DNA of 64,000 bases, from contig NZ_JAKVPE010000001.1 in assembly GCF_022482365.1 (NCBI RefSeq), positions 124,001-188,000 of the forward strand, given 5' to 3'. Below, piece by piece: positions 43,524 to 51,958 of the stretch (positions within the stretch are counted from its first letter, which is position 1; each line of letters begins with the position of its first letter). The translations under genes were made by a program, and so were the position numbers. The DNA comes from Limosilactobacillus sp. (lineage in GTDB: Bacteria; Bacillota; Bacilli; Lactobacillales; Lactobacillaceae). Under the pieces are notes generated by a model, which ran no database searches, was not told where the DNA came from, and was given only the letters and a program-made list of their open reading frames with translations.

Positions 43524-45089
43524 ATGAGTAATAATTTAGATGCTTTAATGAACGGCAATGTTCACAGTAACACTTCCGATAATGATTCACCATACAAACT
43601 TTTGTACGAGATGCTAGACGCAATTCGTAACCAATATCATTGGGACAGCGAGGAAGAACTACGCTCATCGTGTATTAGAGCAGCAAACAAACAAAAAGAA
43701 ATATTTAAAGAAAAAGATTCTGAACAAGACAAACAATTACCTGCTTGGGCCATTGCACAATTGTTTGAAGGTGCATTCCACTACTACCTTTTCGATAAAA
43801 GTGAAGACGCCCGAATTGCTTTCTACAACCCGGTTAGTGGTATTTATACTCGCAACTTACGTGAGCTTTACCGCTTTTTGAGTTTTTTTGATATTGTTAT
43901 GACTGAAGAAAAGGCTAAAAAAATAGTCTTTCAATTAACGAATAAAGCTAAGTACAATCACCATCGTGATGATGGTAAATATATTGCGGTGAACAACGGT
44001 CTATTCAACTTAGAAACAAAAAAGTTAGAAGGCTTTACCCCACTACACCCGGTATTTACCAAGGTTGCCACCAATTATAATCCAGACGCTAAGTCGCCTA
44101 ATATTGATGGCTGGACAGTTGATAAGATGTTCGATCAGCTTGCCTGTGGTGATAAAAACGAGGTTCAACTATTCTGGCAGATTATCAATGATGCACTAAA
44201 TGGTAATCGTTCACGGGGCAAGGCTTTCTTCTTAGTAGGAAACATTCACGGGAACAATGGAAAAGGAACATTTCAAACTCTGATTGAAAACTTAGTTGGT
44301 GAAGATAACTACGGTAATCTTAAAATCAATGAGTTTGAACAACGATTCGCACTTAGTGTGTTAGACGGTAAAACAGTTTGCATTGGTGATGATATTCAAA
44401 CCGACTACATCAAAAGTAGTTCAAGCTTCAATAGCATTGTCACAGGTGATCCCGTCAATATTGAAATTAAGAACAAGCCAATTTACAAGACCGCTCTACA
44501 TTGCACAATCATTCAATCATGCAATACGATGCCAATGTTTGCTAAAAAAGGTGGCACGATGCGCCGCCTAATTCTGGTTCCGTTTGAAGCTCAATTCACC
44601 GATAAGACCGATAACAAGGCAATCAAAGAACAATACTTAAAGCGGAAAGATGTGCTTGAGTATGTTCTCAAAAAGGCACTTACCTTGCCAGACTTTGACA
44701 AATTTATTGAACCAGCACGCTCAAAGGCAATGAAAGAAGAATTTGAAGCAGATAACAATTCTGCTGTAGGTTTCTTAAAAGAAGTCTTTGAGCCAGGACA
44801 GTTTGAACGAATTCCAGTGTCCCTACTCTATCAATGGTACGTAAATTATTGTAGTAAGAATGGATTCACACCGATTAGAAAACCCAAACGCTTTACTAAG
44901 TATTTCTTAGAGCTGCTAGGGAATAGCTACGATAAAGGCACAGCACGTATTACAGAAGAACAGCGAAAGCACATTCTCGAATTTAATGAACAATGCAAAG
45001 ACAACAATCAAGGGGCTTTCTATGTTGAGAACCCGTTCAAGAACCCTGTTCCGATGTGTATTCGCAAGGTTGATGTAGAGAAACGTTAG
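43524..45089 (+). CDS. P4/D5-type phage replication helicase
   Basis: 521 aa. The C-terminal superfamily 3 helicase has Walker A VGNIHGNNGKGTF (about 238-250), Walker B VCIGDDIQTDY, and the sensor region IQSCNTMPMFAKKGGTMRR. The D5_N-like region precedes it. No TOPRIM or archaeo-eukaryotic primase active site is seen, so it looks helicase-only and would need a host or partner primase. The ATG (MSNNLDAL) lies behind AAGGGGGAG. The end of the gene contains the first hexamer of iteron module B. Confidence 0.88.
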   Translation: MSNNLDALMNGNVHSNTSDNDSPYKLLYEMLDAIRNQYHWDSEEELRSSCIRAANKQKEIFKEKDSEQDKQLPAWAIAQLFEGAFHYYLFDKSEDARIAFYNPVSGIYTRNLRELYRFLSFFDIVMTEEKAKKIVFQLTNKAKYNHHRDDGKYIAVNNGLFNLETKKLEGFTPLHPVFTKVATNYNPDAKSPNIDGWTVDKMFDQLACGDKNEVQLFWQIINDALNGNRSRGKAFFLVGNIHGNNGKGTFQTLIENLVGEDNYGNLKINEFEQRFALSVLDGKTVCIGDDIQTDYIKSSSSFNSIVTGDPVNIEIKNKPIYKTALHCTIIQSCNTMPMFAKKGGTMRRLILVPFEAQFTDKTDNKAIKEQYLKRKDVLEYVLKKALTLPDFDKFIEPARSKAMKEEFEADNNSAVGFLKEVFEPGQFERIPVSLLYQWYVNYCSKNGFTPIRKPKRFTKYFLELLGNSYDKGTARITEEQRKHILEFNEQCKDNNQGAFYVENPFKNPVPMCIRKVDVEKR

Positions 45090-45165
45090 TCTACATTCTA
45101 CATTTTTCTCTACACCTACAAACGTTGATACAACAGCGTTTCAAGGGCAATGTAGAGATGTAGAG
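45072..45165 (+). other. TGTAGA iteron module B (candidate replication origin)
   Basis: Six hexamers: 45074 (inside the helicase gene), 45090, 45097, 45109, 45151 and 45159. The order matches module A read on the other strand: ATGTAGAG, TAGTCTACATTCTACAT, CTCTACAC, 34-nt spacer with CAAGGG, ATGTAGAGATGTAGAG. Confidence 0.7.
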
Positions 45166-45207
45166 ATTCATAACAGTTATTTTATGTATTCTGGAGGAAT
45201 GGACAGT

Positions 45208-45459
45208 ATGGATAAACATAAAAAGTGTAGCAGCAAGCCTACCGCTTTCTTAAAAGTAAAGATGGTCAATGGTTCCAGTATTGTTACTAGCCTACGACAA
45301 ATAAACACAATAGCCGAAAGTAAAAGCTTGATCGCACTAGATAGGTATACAGAAGTAGACCTAGGTACTTTTAAGGAAATAGAGCCTGCTGCTATTAACC
45401 CCGATTATGTTGTTGTAGCAACACGTATTGATGGTAATTTGATTGAAGGAGACAAGTAA
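45208..45459 (+). CDS. satellite protein, unknown (83 aa)
   Basis: MDKHKKCSSKPTAFLKVKMV... PDYVVVATRIDGNLIEGDK; a beta-rich small protein. The ATG at 45208 stands 10 nt after GGAGG; the ATG at 45199 is too close. First gene after iteron module B, followed by the Cse60-like gene after 1 nt. No function recognised. Confidence 0.65.
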   Translation: MDKHKKCSSKPTAFLKVKMVNGSSIVTSLRQINTIAESKSLIALDRYTEVDLGTFKEIEPAAINPDYVVVATRIDGNLIEGDK

Positions 45460-45460
45460 A

Positions 45461-45655
45461 ATGCAAACTAAGATTTTCAGCAAAAGCAGTACGAGACTTA
45501 TAGAGAATGAGATTAACGCCTGGTTAACTCAAAACAGCGATAAGAAAATCATTGATATTAAGTTTAATAGCCATTCAAGTGTTACTGGTAGTTCCGAATG
45601 GTTTAGCGGAGACGACACTTATTCAGCCATGATTATTTACAAGGACGGTGAGTAA
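45461..45655 (+). CDS. Cse60-like small protein
   Basis: 64 aa (MQTKIFSKSSTRLIENEINA... DDTYSAMIIYKDGE). The pattern of an N-terminal strand, ENEINAWL helix, IIDIKF strand and final SAMIIY strand matches the small Cse60 family, common in phages and named after a Bacillus sporulation gene. The molecular role is unknown. The start is the ATG 1 nt after the preceding stop; translation is coupled to the next gene by a 1-nt overlap. Confidence 0.65.
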   Translation: MQTKIFSKSSTRLIENEINAWLTQNSDKKIIDIKFNSHSSVTGSSEWFSGDDTYSAMIIYKDGE

Positions 45656-46002
45656 TGATGCTTAACTATGACATCAGTAGAATGAAGCACCGGGTTGAGT
45701 TTGGAACGTATAGCTATGTTCCAGACGACACACTAGAAGGCGGACACGAGGAATTCAAGCCGTCAGAAGAAGTATGGTGCGGAGAATATAGCACTACTCA
45801 ATCACGGACGTTTGATAATCTTGGGTTACACGTTGATGCGGATATCGTCCTGGCAATCAGACACAACCCCAACGTTAATAAGAAGCTAAGCGCAAAGTAC
45901 AAAGGCCATGAATACAAGATTATTGCTATCAACAGCGATGACCGTATCAACGCATTTGACCTAGTTACTCTACAAGTGAAAAACGGTCTAGGCAATCAAT
46001 AA
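45655..46002 (+). CDS. phage head closure (head-tail adaptor) protein
   Basis: 115 aa (MMLNYDISRMKHRVEFGTYS... YKGHEYKIIAINSDDR). It fits the SPP1 gp16/head-tail joining family: a small beta-barrel that closes the portal and receives the tail. Its place before HNH-terS, separated from the capsid genes, is unusual for a phage but acceptable in a head-only satellite. It could also dock a helper phage tail. A terminator follows. Confidence 0.82.
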   Translation: MMLNYDISRMKHRVEFGTYSYVPDDTLEGGHEEFKPSEEVWCGEYSTTQSRTFDNLGLHVDADIVLAIRHNPNVNKKLSAKYKGHEYKIIAINSDDRINAFDLVTLQVKNGLGNQ

Positions 46003-46007
46003 TAAAC

Positions 46008-46035
46008 AAAGGGTGTCTAATTCAGGCACCCTTTT
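46008..46035 (+). terminator. intrinsic terminator
   Basis: AAAGGGTGTC/GGCACCCTTT around TAATTCA, followed by TT. Confidence 0.75.
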
Positions 46036-46052
46036 AATATGGAGATGATAAC

Positions 46053-46484
46053 GTGAGTAAACCAACACACTTATGCAATCACCCTGGTTGTATGAAGTTA
46101 ATACCATATGACCAGCGCTACTGCAGCAAACATGAATACCGTAAACCAATTGACCAGGCAGATAAGCAGGAACGACACCAGATTAATAAAGCTATCTATC
46201 ATAAGCGAATTACTAGCAAGCATGAAGGTAAGTACCAACGTTTCTATCGTTCGACAGCATGGAAGAAGCTAAGCCACCGTTGGTTAATGATGCACCCGTT
46301 GTGTGTTAGCTGTGAAGCACGTGGTATCTATCGTAAAGGTGATTTAGTAGACCATATTGTTGAGCTACGAGACGATTGGACCAAGCGACTAGACCCAGAC
46401 AATCTCGAAACCATGTGTATTTCCTGTCATAATAAAAAGAGTGCAATTGAAAGGCGGAAGCGACATGAAAGAACGATGGAATAA
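46053..46484 (+). CDS. HNH endonuclease
   Basis: 143 aa. Two zinc-ligand clusters: CNHPGCM...YCSKH near the N-terminus and CVSCEARG with CISCHNKK around the HNH core ([18 protein letters not shown]). In cos-type phages the HNH protein next to terS is needed with TerL for cohesive-end cleavage, which fits its place here directly before the cos candidate. GTG start behind GGAGATG. Confidence 0.9.
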   Translation: MSKPTHLCNHPGCMKLIPYDQRYCSKHEYRKPIDQADKQERHQINKAIYHKRITSKHEGKYQRFYRSTAWKKLSHRWLMMHPLCVSCEARGIYRKGDLVDHIVELRDDWTKRLDPDNLETMCISCHNKKSAIERRKRHERTME

Positions 46485-46659
46485 ATTCAAGGACAGCAAG
46501 TGGATAGCACCTGTATTCTTTGCGATTGTGTTTGGAATAGCTGGACTAATTGCCTATATGATCGTGTTCCAGGTGCATTTAGGACTGTTAATCGTGTTTA
46601 TCGTGGCAATATGGCTCATTGCCAAGGTGGTTGTGGCAATCCTACGATGGCTCATCTGA
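46465..46659 (+). CDS. 64-aa two-helix membrane protein
   Basis: [20 protein letters not shown]; two transmembrane helices (about 14-35 and 40-60). It overlaps the HNH gene by 20 nt; AAAGGCGG is the ribosome-binding site. The size recalls a holin, but there is no endolysin gene nearby and no dual-start motif, so the function stays open. Confidence 0.65.
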   Translation: MKERWNKFKDSKWIAPVFFAIVFGIAGLIAYMIVFQVHLGLLIVFIVAIWLIAKVVVAILRWLI

Positions 46660-46689
46660 AAAATTTTCAGAAAAGATTTCAAAAATTTT

Positions 46690-46717
46690 GCTCAACATTT
46701 TTGTGTTGAGCTTTTTT
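46690..46717 (+). terminator. strong terminator before the packaging region
   Basis: GCTCAACA/TGTTGAGC around TTTTTG, followed by six Ts. Confidence 0.92.
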
Positions 46718-46724
46718 ATTTTTT

Positions 46725-46760
46725 ACCGGGGGGCCGTGCTGCCGCCGAAAAGAGCGGCAC
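46725..46760. other. GC-rich cos-site candidate
   Basis: ACCGGGGGGCCGTGCTGCCG, then CCGAAAAGAGCGGCAC: a strongly GC-rich island in an AT-rich gap between the HNH and terS genes. It includes a GCCGC/GCGGC stem. Position and composition match the cohesive-end site of HNH/TerS-type phages. The cut points cannot be read from sequence. Confidence 0.6.
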
Positions 46761-46813
46761 ATCCACATTACTTTTTGTAAAAACCCATTTTTTATAGTTT
46801 TTTCTCGTCATAT

Positions 46814-47003
46814 ACGAACAATATAACTATATAATTAATTATTGTTCGTGTTTTTTAGAATTTTGTAATTGCCGATTATTAGTCTTAAATTTAAGTGGCA
46901 ATGTTCGTAAATACGCTAACAATGCGTTGCCCTTTTTGCCGAAAAGAGGTATAATGTTCGTATAATAAAGATTACTGGGTATAAATAGCCATTAGATGTT
47001 CGT
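46814..47003. repeat. five TGTTCGT repeats upstream of terS (cosB-like)
   Basis: ACGAACA at 46814-46820 and TGTTCGT at 46843-46849, 46902-46908, 46955-46961 and 46997-47003. The first two form a 10-bp inverted repeat (ACGAACAATA/TATTGTTCGT) with a 16-bp spacer; the next are 59, 53 and 42 bp apart. They are likely TerS recognition sites. Confidence 0.65.
46927..46955 (+). promoter_or_regulatory. terS operon promoter
   Basis: TTGCCC (46927-46932), 17 bp, TATAAT (46950-46955). The fourth TGTTCGT repeat begins on the last base of the -10 box, so TerS binding could affect transcription. Confidence 0.75.
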
Positions 47004-47017
47004 CTATTGGCTATTTT
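46983..47017 (+). terminator. hairpin with T-run in the terS leader
   Basis: AAATAGCCA/TGGCTATTT followed by further Ts, lying between the promoter and the terS ribosome-binding site, with the fifth TGTTCGT in the loop. It may act as an attenuator. Confidence 0.6.
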
Positions 47018-47040
47018 TGCTATGTTAAGGTGGTGAATGT

Positions 47041-47529
47041 ATGGCTGGAGCAAAAATTAAACCAGTAGAAAAGTTAAGAGGCCACTGGACGAAAGATCAG
47101 TTAGCAGATCGTGAAGAAGTCCAGAATAACCTTAAAGAAAACTATGAACCAATTGATGAAACAGTGCCCGAAGAGTTACACGGTTACGCCCGTAAGGAAT
47201 GGCAAAAGATCGTACCCCTACTCAAAAAGGAAACACCTGCAAGCAACCTAGACCGTAGCCAATTAATTAATTACTGTGTCCTCGCTCAAACTGTTCACAC
47301 TTGCCAGAAGTATATCCTTCAAGATGGCCTGTGTGTTATGACTTCGCAAGGCACTAAGAAGATCAATCCATACTTCAATATGCAAGACAAGGCCATTAAG
47401 AATATGCGAGCAATTGCCAGTGACTTTGGCTTGAATATCAGTAGCCGGGCCAAGTTAGAGAACCAGAAGGTAAAGCAACAAGACCCCGAAGACCCGTTTG
47501 TTGCCTTCTTAGAAGATGATGCCGGGTGA
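47041..47529 (+). CDS. terS: terminase small subunit, P27 family
   Basis: 162 aa. It recognises the packaging site on the element's DNA and recruits TerL. The sequence (KPVEKLRGHWTKDQLADREE... PEELHGYARKEWQKIVPLL) fits the P27 family of cos-type Firmicutes phages. Having its own TerS lets the satellite direct its own packaging. AAGGTGGTG precedes the ATG. It overlaps terL by 4 nt (GTGA). Confidence 0.88.
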   Translation: MAGAKIKPVEKLRGHWTKDQLADREEVQNNLKENYEPIDETVPEELHGYARKEWQKIVPLLKKETPASNLDRSQLINYCVLAQTVHTCQKYILQDGLCVMTSQGTKKINPYFNMQDKAIKNMRAIASDFGLNISSRAKLENQKVKQQDPEDPFVAFLEDDAG

Positions 47530-49226
47530 TTAGATACGTTGATGATGTATTGTCTGGTAAGATCGTAGCTGGGAAGAAGATACGCCTTGCCTGTGAGCGT
47601 TATAAGCGTGATTTAGAGCGTTCAAAGAGTGACGACTTCCCCTTCTACTATGATGAGAAGATGGCCCGTAAAGCCTGCCAGTTTGTCCAGATGCTGCCAT
47701 TAACCGATGGTGGTAAGTTTCACCTAGCCGAATACCAGGAATGGATAGTAAGCGAGTTATACGGCTGGCGAGTAAAGGAAACAGGCGAGCGGCGTTATAC
47801 ACAGGGTATGGTATCAATGGCCCGTAAGTCTGGTAAAACTTACCTAGCTGCTTCCCTAGCCGCTATTGGCTTGATGATGGAAAACAAACCAGCTAAGAAC
47901 CGCCAAGTCCTGTTCGTCTCAAACGCACTGAAACAAGCTAAACTGGGCTATGATATGCTTTCAAGCAGTCTAAGACAGGTGCAAAAGACCAGTAGATTGA
48001 TTCGCCACCGAGTTAAGGTGCAAAAAGAACGGATTACCGATCTGCCGACCGATAGTTTCGCCACTGCCCTTGCTAGTGACACCAACACCCTTGATGGTTA
48101 TGCTGGCACCACCATTATTTTAGATGAGTACGCGGCTGCTAAGGATCGTAAGGTATATGATGTTTTGAAGTCTGGACAAGCCCAGGAGCCTAACAGTCTG
48201 CTATTGATTATTTCAACCAGTGGCCTAGATTTGAATGTTCCTATGTATGCTGAATATAAGATGTTAAGCGATGTGTTAGCTGGTAAGAAGCAAGCAGATC
48301 GCTATTTTATTGCCATTTGGGAATTGGACGACCGTAAAGAAGTCACTAAGCCTAAGACGTGGATTAAAGCTAATCCTATTTTTGAAATACCAGCAATTAA
48401 GAAGCGTATGCAACCTAAAATCCAAGACGATGTGGATTTGGGGATTGCTCAAGATGATTTAATTCCCGTTCTCACTAAAAACTTTAATATGTGGCTTCAA
48501 GCTGCCGATAATTCCTATATTAGTGTGGACGACTGGGATAAAACCGAAATAGACACCCCCGACACCACCGGACGTGACGTCTATGTTGGCGTGGATATGA
48601 GTAAGACCAACGACTTAACAGCGGTTAGTTGGATAGTTCCAATTGATGGCCGTTTTTACGTGGATTCTCATTCCTGGGTAGGCACTAAGTACGGATTAGA
48701 TCGCAAGATTAAGTTAGACGGCTTCAATTACCGGGCTGGTGAGAAACGTGGTGAGTGTTCTATCACTACCCTAGAAAGTGGCGTAATTGATACCGATGAT
48801 GTGTTCAGTTACCTAGTTAATCTAAGCAATAAGAACCACTGGAAACCGATTATCTGTTATGACCCCTATAACTTCAATGATATTTTAACCAAGATTGAAA
48901 AACAGATGCCTAACTGGGATATGCGAGCCGTAAGACAAGGTAGTTTGACGCTCAATGTTCCTACCCGTGATTTTAGAGACAAGCTGTTTCAAAAGAAGAT
49001 CATTCATGGCAATAACAAATTGCTTCGCTACTCAATGATTAATGCCCGGATTAAAGAAGATAACAACGGCTGGCAACTACAAAAGAAAAGCCGTAACTCT
49101 AACAGTCGGATTGACCCGGCGGCGGCTCTAATGAATGCTTATGTTTTTGCCCGTTCTTACTTTGATGACCAGGAAAAGAGTAAGACGCTCAATGACTTCT
49201 ATTCCAGTCCAGAGTTTATGCAATGA
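47526..49226 (+). CDS. terL: terminase large subunit
   Basis: 566 aa. The N-terminal ATPase has Walker A SMARKSGKT (about 97-105) and Walker B TIILDEYA (about 195). The C-terminal nuclease shows acidic sites in YVGVDMSKTNDLTA and near IDPAAALMNA. It pumps DNA into the prohead and cuts at cos. GTG start overlapping the terS stop. Full length, so the satellite does not depend on a helper TerL. Confidence 0.93.
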   Translation: MIRYVDDVLSGKIVAGKKIRLACERYKRDLERSKSDDFPFYYDEKMARKACQFVQMLPLTDGGKFHLAEYQEWIVSELYGWRVKETGERRYTQGMVSMARKSGKTYLAASLAAIGLMMENKPAKNRQVLFVSNALKQAKLGYDMLSSSLRQVQKTSRLIRHRVKVQKERITDLPTDSFATALASDTNTLDGYAGTTIILDEYAAAKDRKVYDVLKSGQAQEPNSLLLIISTSGLDLNVPMYAEYKMLSDVLAGKKQADRYFIAIWELDDRKEVTKPKTWIKANPIFEIPAIKKRMQPKIQDDVDLGIAQDDLIPVLTKNFNMWLQAADNSYISVDDWDKTEIDTPDTTGRDVYVGVDMSKTNDLTAVSWIVPIDGRFYVDSHSWVGTKYGLDRKIKLDGFNYRAGEKRGECSITTLESGVIDTDDVFSYLVNLSNKNHWKPIICYDPYNFNDILTKIEKQMPNWDMRAVRQGSLTLNVPTRDFRDKLFQKKIIHGNNKLLRYSMINARIKEDNNGWQLQKKSRNSNSRIDPAAALMNAYVFARSYFDDQEKSKTLNDFYSSPEFMQ

Positions 49227-49245
49227 AAGGTGGTGAGATTAATTA

Positions 49246-50379
49246 ATGAGTTTATTTAATAACTGGTTCAGTAAAAAGACAACGGCAACTGGTGGTGATC
49301 CAGTTCTTGATGCACTTGTAAGCATTTCGAGCGATGATCCTTATGCTTATGTGTCACCAAGTAATCTAAGAAATAGCGATGTCTTTACAGCAATTAATGT
49401 AATTGCTAGTGATATAGCTTCTAATCCGGTGTTGTGTGATACCGATGTAATTAACAAGATGATTAACTCCAGTCCTAACGAAACAATGGACGGCTTTCAT
49501 TTCAAGTATGCACTAGCAGCTAATATGTTATTAAATGGTAATTCTTTCGCTGAAATTCTTCCGAACCATAATTTGAGATTCATTCCTAACAATCAGATGG
49601 TGGTTAGTCAAGATACCATTACCGGCAAGCTGAAATATACCTACTCACCTAACGGGAGCGTTAAACAGGTGATTCCACCTAGCAAGGTACTTCATTTCAA
49701 GTATTTCACGATTGACGGTGTAGCTGGATTAAGCCCTTTGTATGCTTTGAAAGATGAGTTAGGCGTACAGAATGCTGGTAACAAGCTGTTACTCAATTTC
49801 TTTAATAACGGGATTCATGGAACCACTGTGGTTAAAGTCAATCAAGCTGATCTTAATCCTAATAGTATTAATAACATTCGTAAGAAGTTTGATGATGCTA
49901 ATAGTGGTGCTAATTCAATGAAGACAGTAGTTGTTGACGATTCAATGGACGTAAGCAGCTTGTCACTCAACACAGATGTATTAAAGTTAGTTAACTCTAA
50001 TGACTGGACTACCCGTCAAATTGCCAAGGTATTTGGCCTTCCGGTTGAAAAATTAGGCCTGGAAAATGAACACAGTAACCAGCAACAAAGTAACCTGCAA
50101 TATCTGCAAAGCACTTTACAGCACTACTTTGATTGTTTCACTAGCGAACTATCTAAGAAGTTTGGTAAGGACTTTACTTTTAATACCGACAAGCTGCTAA
50201 GCCTTGATCCTGCTACCATTCAACAGCAAGCAATTGACGGCTATAATAACGGCTTGCTAACCAGAAATGAAGCCCGTAGCAAGTTAGGGTTGCCACCGAC
50301 TAGCGATGGTGACAGCTTTAACGATGATTCAGAGAAAGGAATGAATGAAAATAATGGAAGATCGCCGATTAACGATTAA
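49246..50379 (+). CDS. phage portal protein, HK97 family
   Basis: 377 aa. The protein forms the dodecameric DNA channel at one capsid vertex. HK97-type signatures include NVIASDIASNP, LHFKYFTIDGVAGLSPL and GLPVEKLG. Slightly short, as in small-headed elements. It overlaps the protease-capsid gene by 35 nt, whose ribosome-binding site lies inside it. Confidence 0.92.
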   Translation: MSLFNNWFSKKTTATGGDPVLDALVSISSDDPYAYVSPSNLRNSDVFTAINVIASDIASNPVLCDTDVINKMINSSPNETMDGFHFKYALAANMLLNGNSFAEILPNHNLRFIPNNQMVVSQDTITGKLKYTYSPNGSVKQVIPPSKVLHFKYFTIDGVAGLSPLYALKDELGVQNAGNKLLLNFFNNGIHGTTVVKVNQADLNPNSINNIRKKFDDANSGANSMKTVVVDDSMDVSSLSLNTDVLKLVNSNDWTTRQIAKVFGLPVEKLGLENEHSNQQQSNLQYLQSTLQHYFDCFTSELSKKFGKDFTFNTDKLLSLDPATIQQQAIDGYNNGLLTRNEARSKLGLPPTSDGDSFNDDSEKGMNENNGRSPIND

Positions 50380-51880
50380 CGCTGAATTGCGAGCAGCAGA
50401 ACCGGCCCCACAGCCGACTGCACAGCCTGCTAACAGCGATAAGCAGGATAAGACGGATAATTCACCACAACCTGCTAAAACGGCCCAGAACAGCCCGAAG
50501 AAGCTCTCTGGTTATGCGATTGTTTGGAATACTCCCAGTAAGGATTTAGGGGGCTTCAAAGAAGTTGTATCACCGGACGCTCTTAAAGGCGTTGACCTGT
50601 CTAATGTATTGATGCTCAACGACCATGACTACACACAAGTTCTGGCAAGTGTGAAGGCTGGTACTTTGAAGTTAACCCCAGACGACAAGGGGCTTCACTT
50701 TGAAGCAACTTTACCAGATACCACAACCGCTAACGATGTATTCGCCAATGTTCAAGCTGGCAATCTGGATAGTTGTTCATTTAGTTTTGACGTTGACGAT
50801 GGTTCCGACGAATGGAACAAGGACGACCAGGGAAACATTACACGGACTATTAATCAGATTAAAGATTTGTTTGATGTTTCTGTGGTTGCCGTACCTGCTT
50901 ACGATTCAACTAATGTAAATGTAGACACCCGTTCATATGAACAATTTATTAAGGGGGAAAAGGAAAAAATGACTGAAAAGACTATTATTAACAATGATGA
51001 AAAGACCGAAACCCGTAGTTTTGAAGACTTTATTCGCTCTCATGGCGAAATGCGTGACGGCTTGACCACTTCCGGTGCCACCGCCGTGATTCCAGAAGAA
51101 GTCGTTACTCCTGTTCTGGAATTAAAGAACAGCAAGTATAACTTAGCTCAATACGCCACTGTAAAGACTGTTAGCGCTGGTTCAGGCCACTACCCTATTG
51201 CCAAGCGTAACAACACGGCTGTGTTAGCTACTAAGGAAGAATTAGCAGACATTGCGGACGTTGATGCTAATATGTTTGAAGACGTTCAATTTGACGTTAA
51301 GACCCGTGCTGGTAAGATTGCCCTATCCAATGAAGTAGTTGATGATTCTGCTGTTGATATTGTGGCCGAAGTTAAGAACCAACTTCAAAAGCTGGTTGAT
51401 AACACTGATAACCAAAACATTATGAAGGTGCTGACTAGCGACACGTTCAAGAAGGAAAAGGCCACAACTACCGACGACTTAAAGAAGATTTTCAATGTTG
51501 AACTTGATCCAGCCTTAAACAAGATGTGGTTAGTTAATCAATCTGGTTTCAACTACCTTGATACTTTGAAGGATAATGAAGGACGTTACCTGTTACAACC
51601 TAACCCTACTGCCGCTAGTGGTTTCTCACTGTTTGGTGCCCCTGTGGTTATGATCAGTGATACCGTTATGCCTAACAATTCCGATGGTTCATTCCCATTA
51701 ATCGTTGGTGACATGGCCGAAGCCGTTGCCGTATTCCGCCGTAACCAAGTAACCGCTCAATGGGATAAGTTCGACCAATTCGCCCAAGGCTTATCTGTGA
51801 TCGTACGTAATGACTACAAGCCTATTTCAAGCGATGCGGCAATTAACATTTCTCTTTCTGCTGGCACGGCAAGTAAGTAA
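50345..51880 (+). CDS. prohead protease-major capsid protein fusion
   Basis: 511 aa. Residues about 50-195 are an HK97-family (U35) prohead protease: His94 in MLNDHDYTQVL and the Ser region LDSCSFSF (141-148). From about 209 it is an HK97-fold capsid protein with a short delta region (EDFIRSHGEMRDGLTTSGAT). The two are usually separate genes. AAGGGGGAAAAGG and an in-frame ATG at 50969 inside the frame would also make the 303-aa capsid protein alone. The fusion product could serve as scaffold and protease at low ratio. Start at 50345 behind AAAGG. Confidence 0.88.
   Translation: MKIMEDRRLTINAELRAAEPAPQPTAQPANSDKQDKTDNSPQPAKTAQNSPKKLSGYAIVWNTPSKDLGGFKEVVSPDALKGVDLSNVLMLNDHDYTQVLASVKAGTLKLTPDDKGLHFEATLPDTTTANDVFANVQAGNLDSCSFSFDVDDGSDEWNKDDQGNITRTINQIKDLFDVSVVAVPAYDSTNVNVDTRSYEQFIKGEKEKMTEKTIINNDEKTETRSFEDFIRSHGEMRDGLTTSGATAVIPEEVVTPVLELKNSKYNLAQYATVKTVSAGSGHYPIAKRNNTAVLATKEELADIADVDANMFEDVQFDVKTRAGKIALSNEVVDDSAVDIVAEVKNQLQKLVDNTDNQNIMKVLTSDTFKKEKATTTDDLKKIFNVELDPALNKMWLVNQSGFNYLDTLKDNEGRYLLQPNPTAASGFSLFGAPVVMISDTVMPNNSDGSFPLIVGDMAEAVAVFRRNQVTAQWDKFDQFAQGLSVIVRNDYKPISSDAAINISLSAGTASK
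50950..50971 (+). promoter_or_regulatory. internal ribosome-binding site and start for free capsid protein
   Basis: AAGGGGGAAAAGG followed by ATG at 50969, in frame with the fusion gene (codon 209). The product 50969-51880 would be 303 aa, the normal size for an HK97-type major capsid protein. Confidence 0.7.
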
Positions 51881-51898
51881 TTAAACAACCTAGTAACC

Positions 51899-51940
51899 GT
51901 AGAGCCTACCTATTCGCAATGAGTAGGTAGGCTATTTTTT
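51899..51940 (+). terminator. terminator after the capsid gene
   Basis: AGCCTACCTA/TAGGTAGGCT followed by ATTTTTT. Confidence 0.88.
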
Positions 51941-51958
51941 GGTTAGGAGTGATATAAA

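Noticed and set aside
46465-46659. 64-aa two-helix protein as a holin
   Set aside because: No endolysin gene is nearby, and satellites of this type leave lysis to the helper; kept as unknown membrane protein.
46814-47003. TGTTCGT/ACGAACA repeats as LexA boxes
   Set aside because: SOS boxes need CGAAC and GTTCG four bases apart; here the only inverted pair is 16 bp apart and the others are direct repeats.
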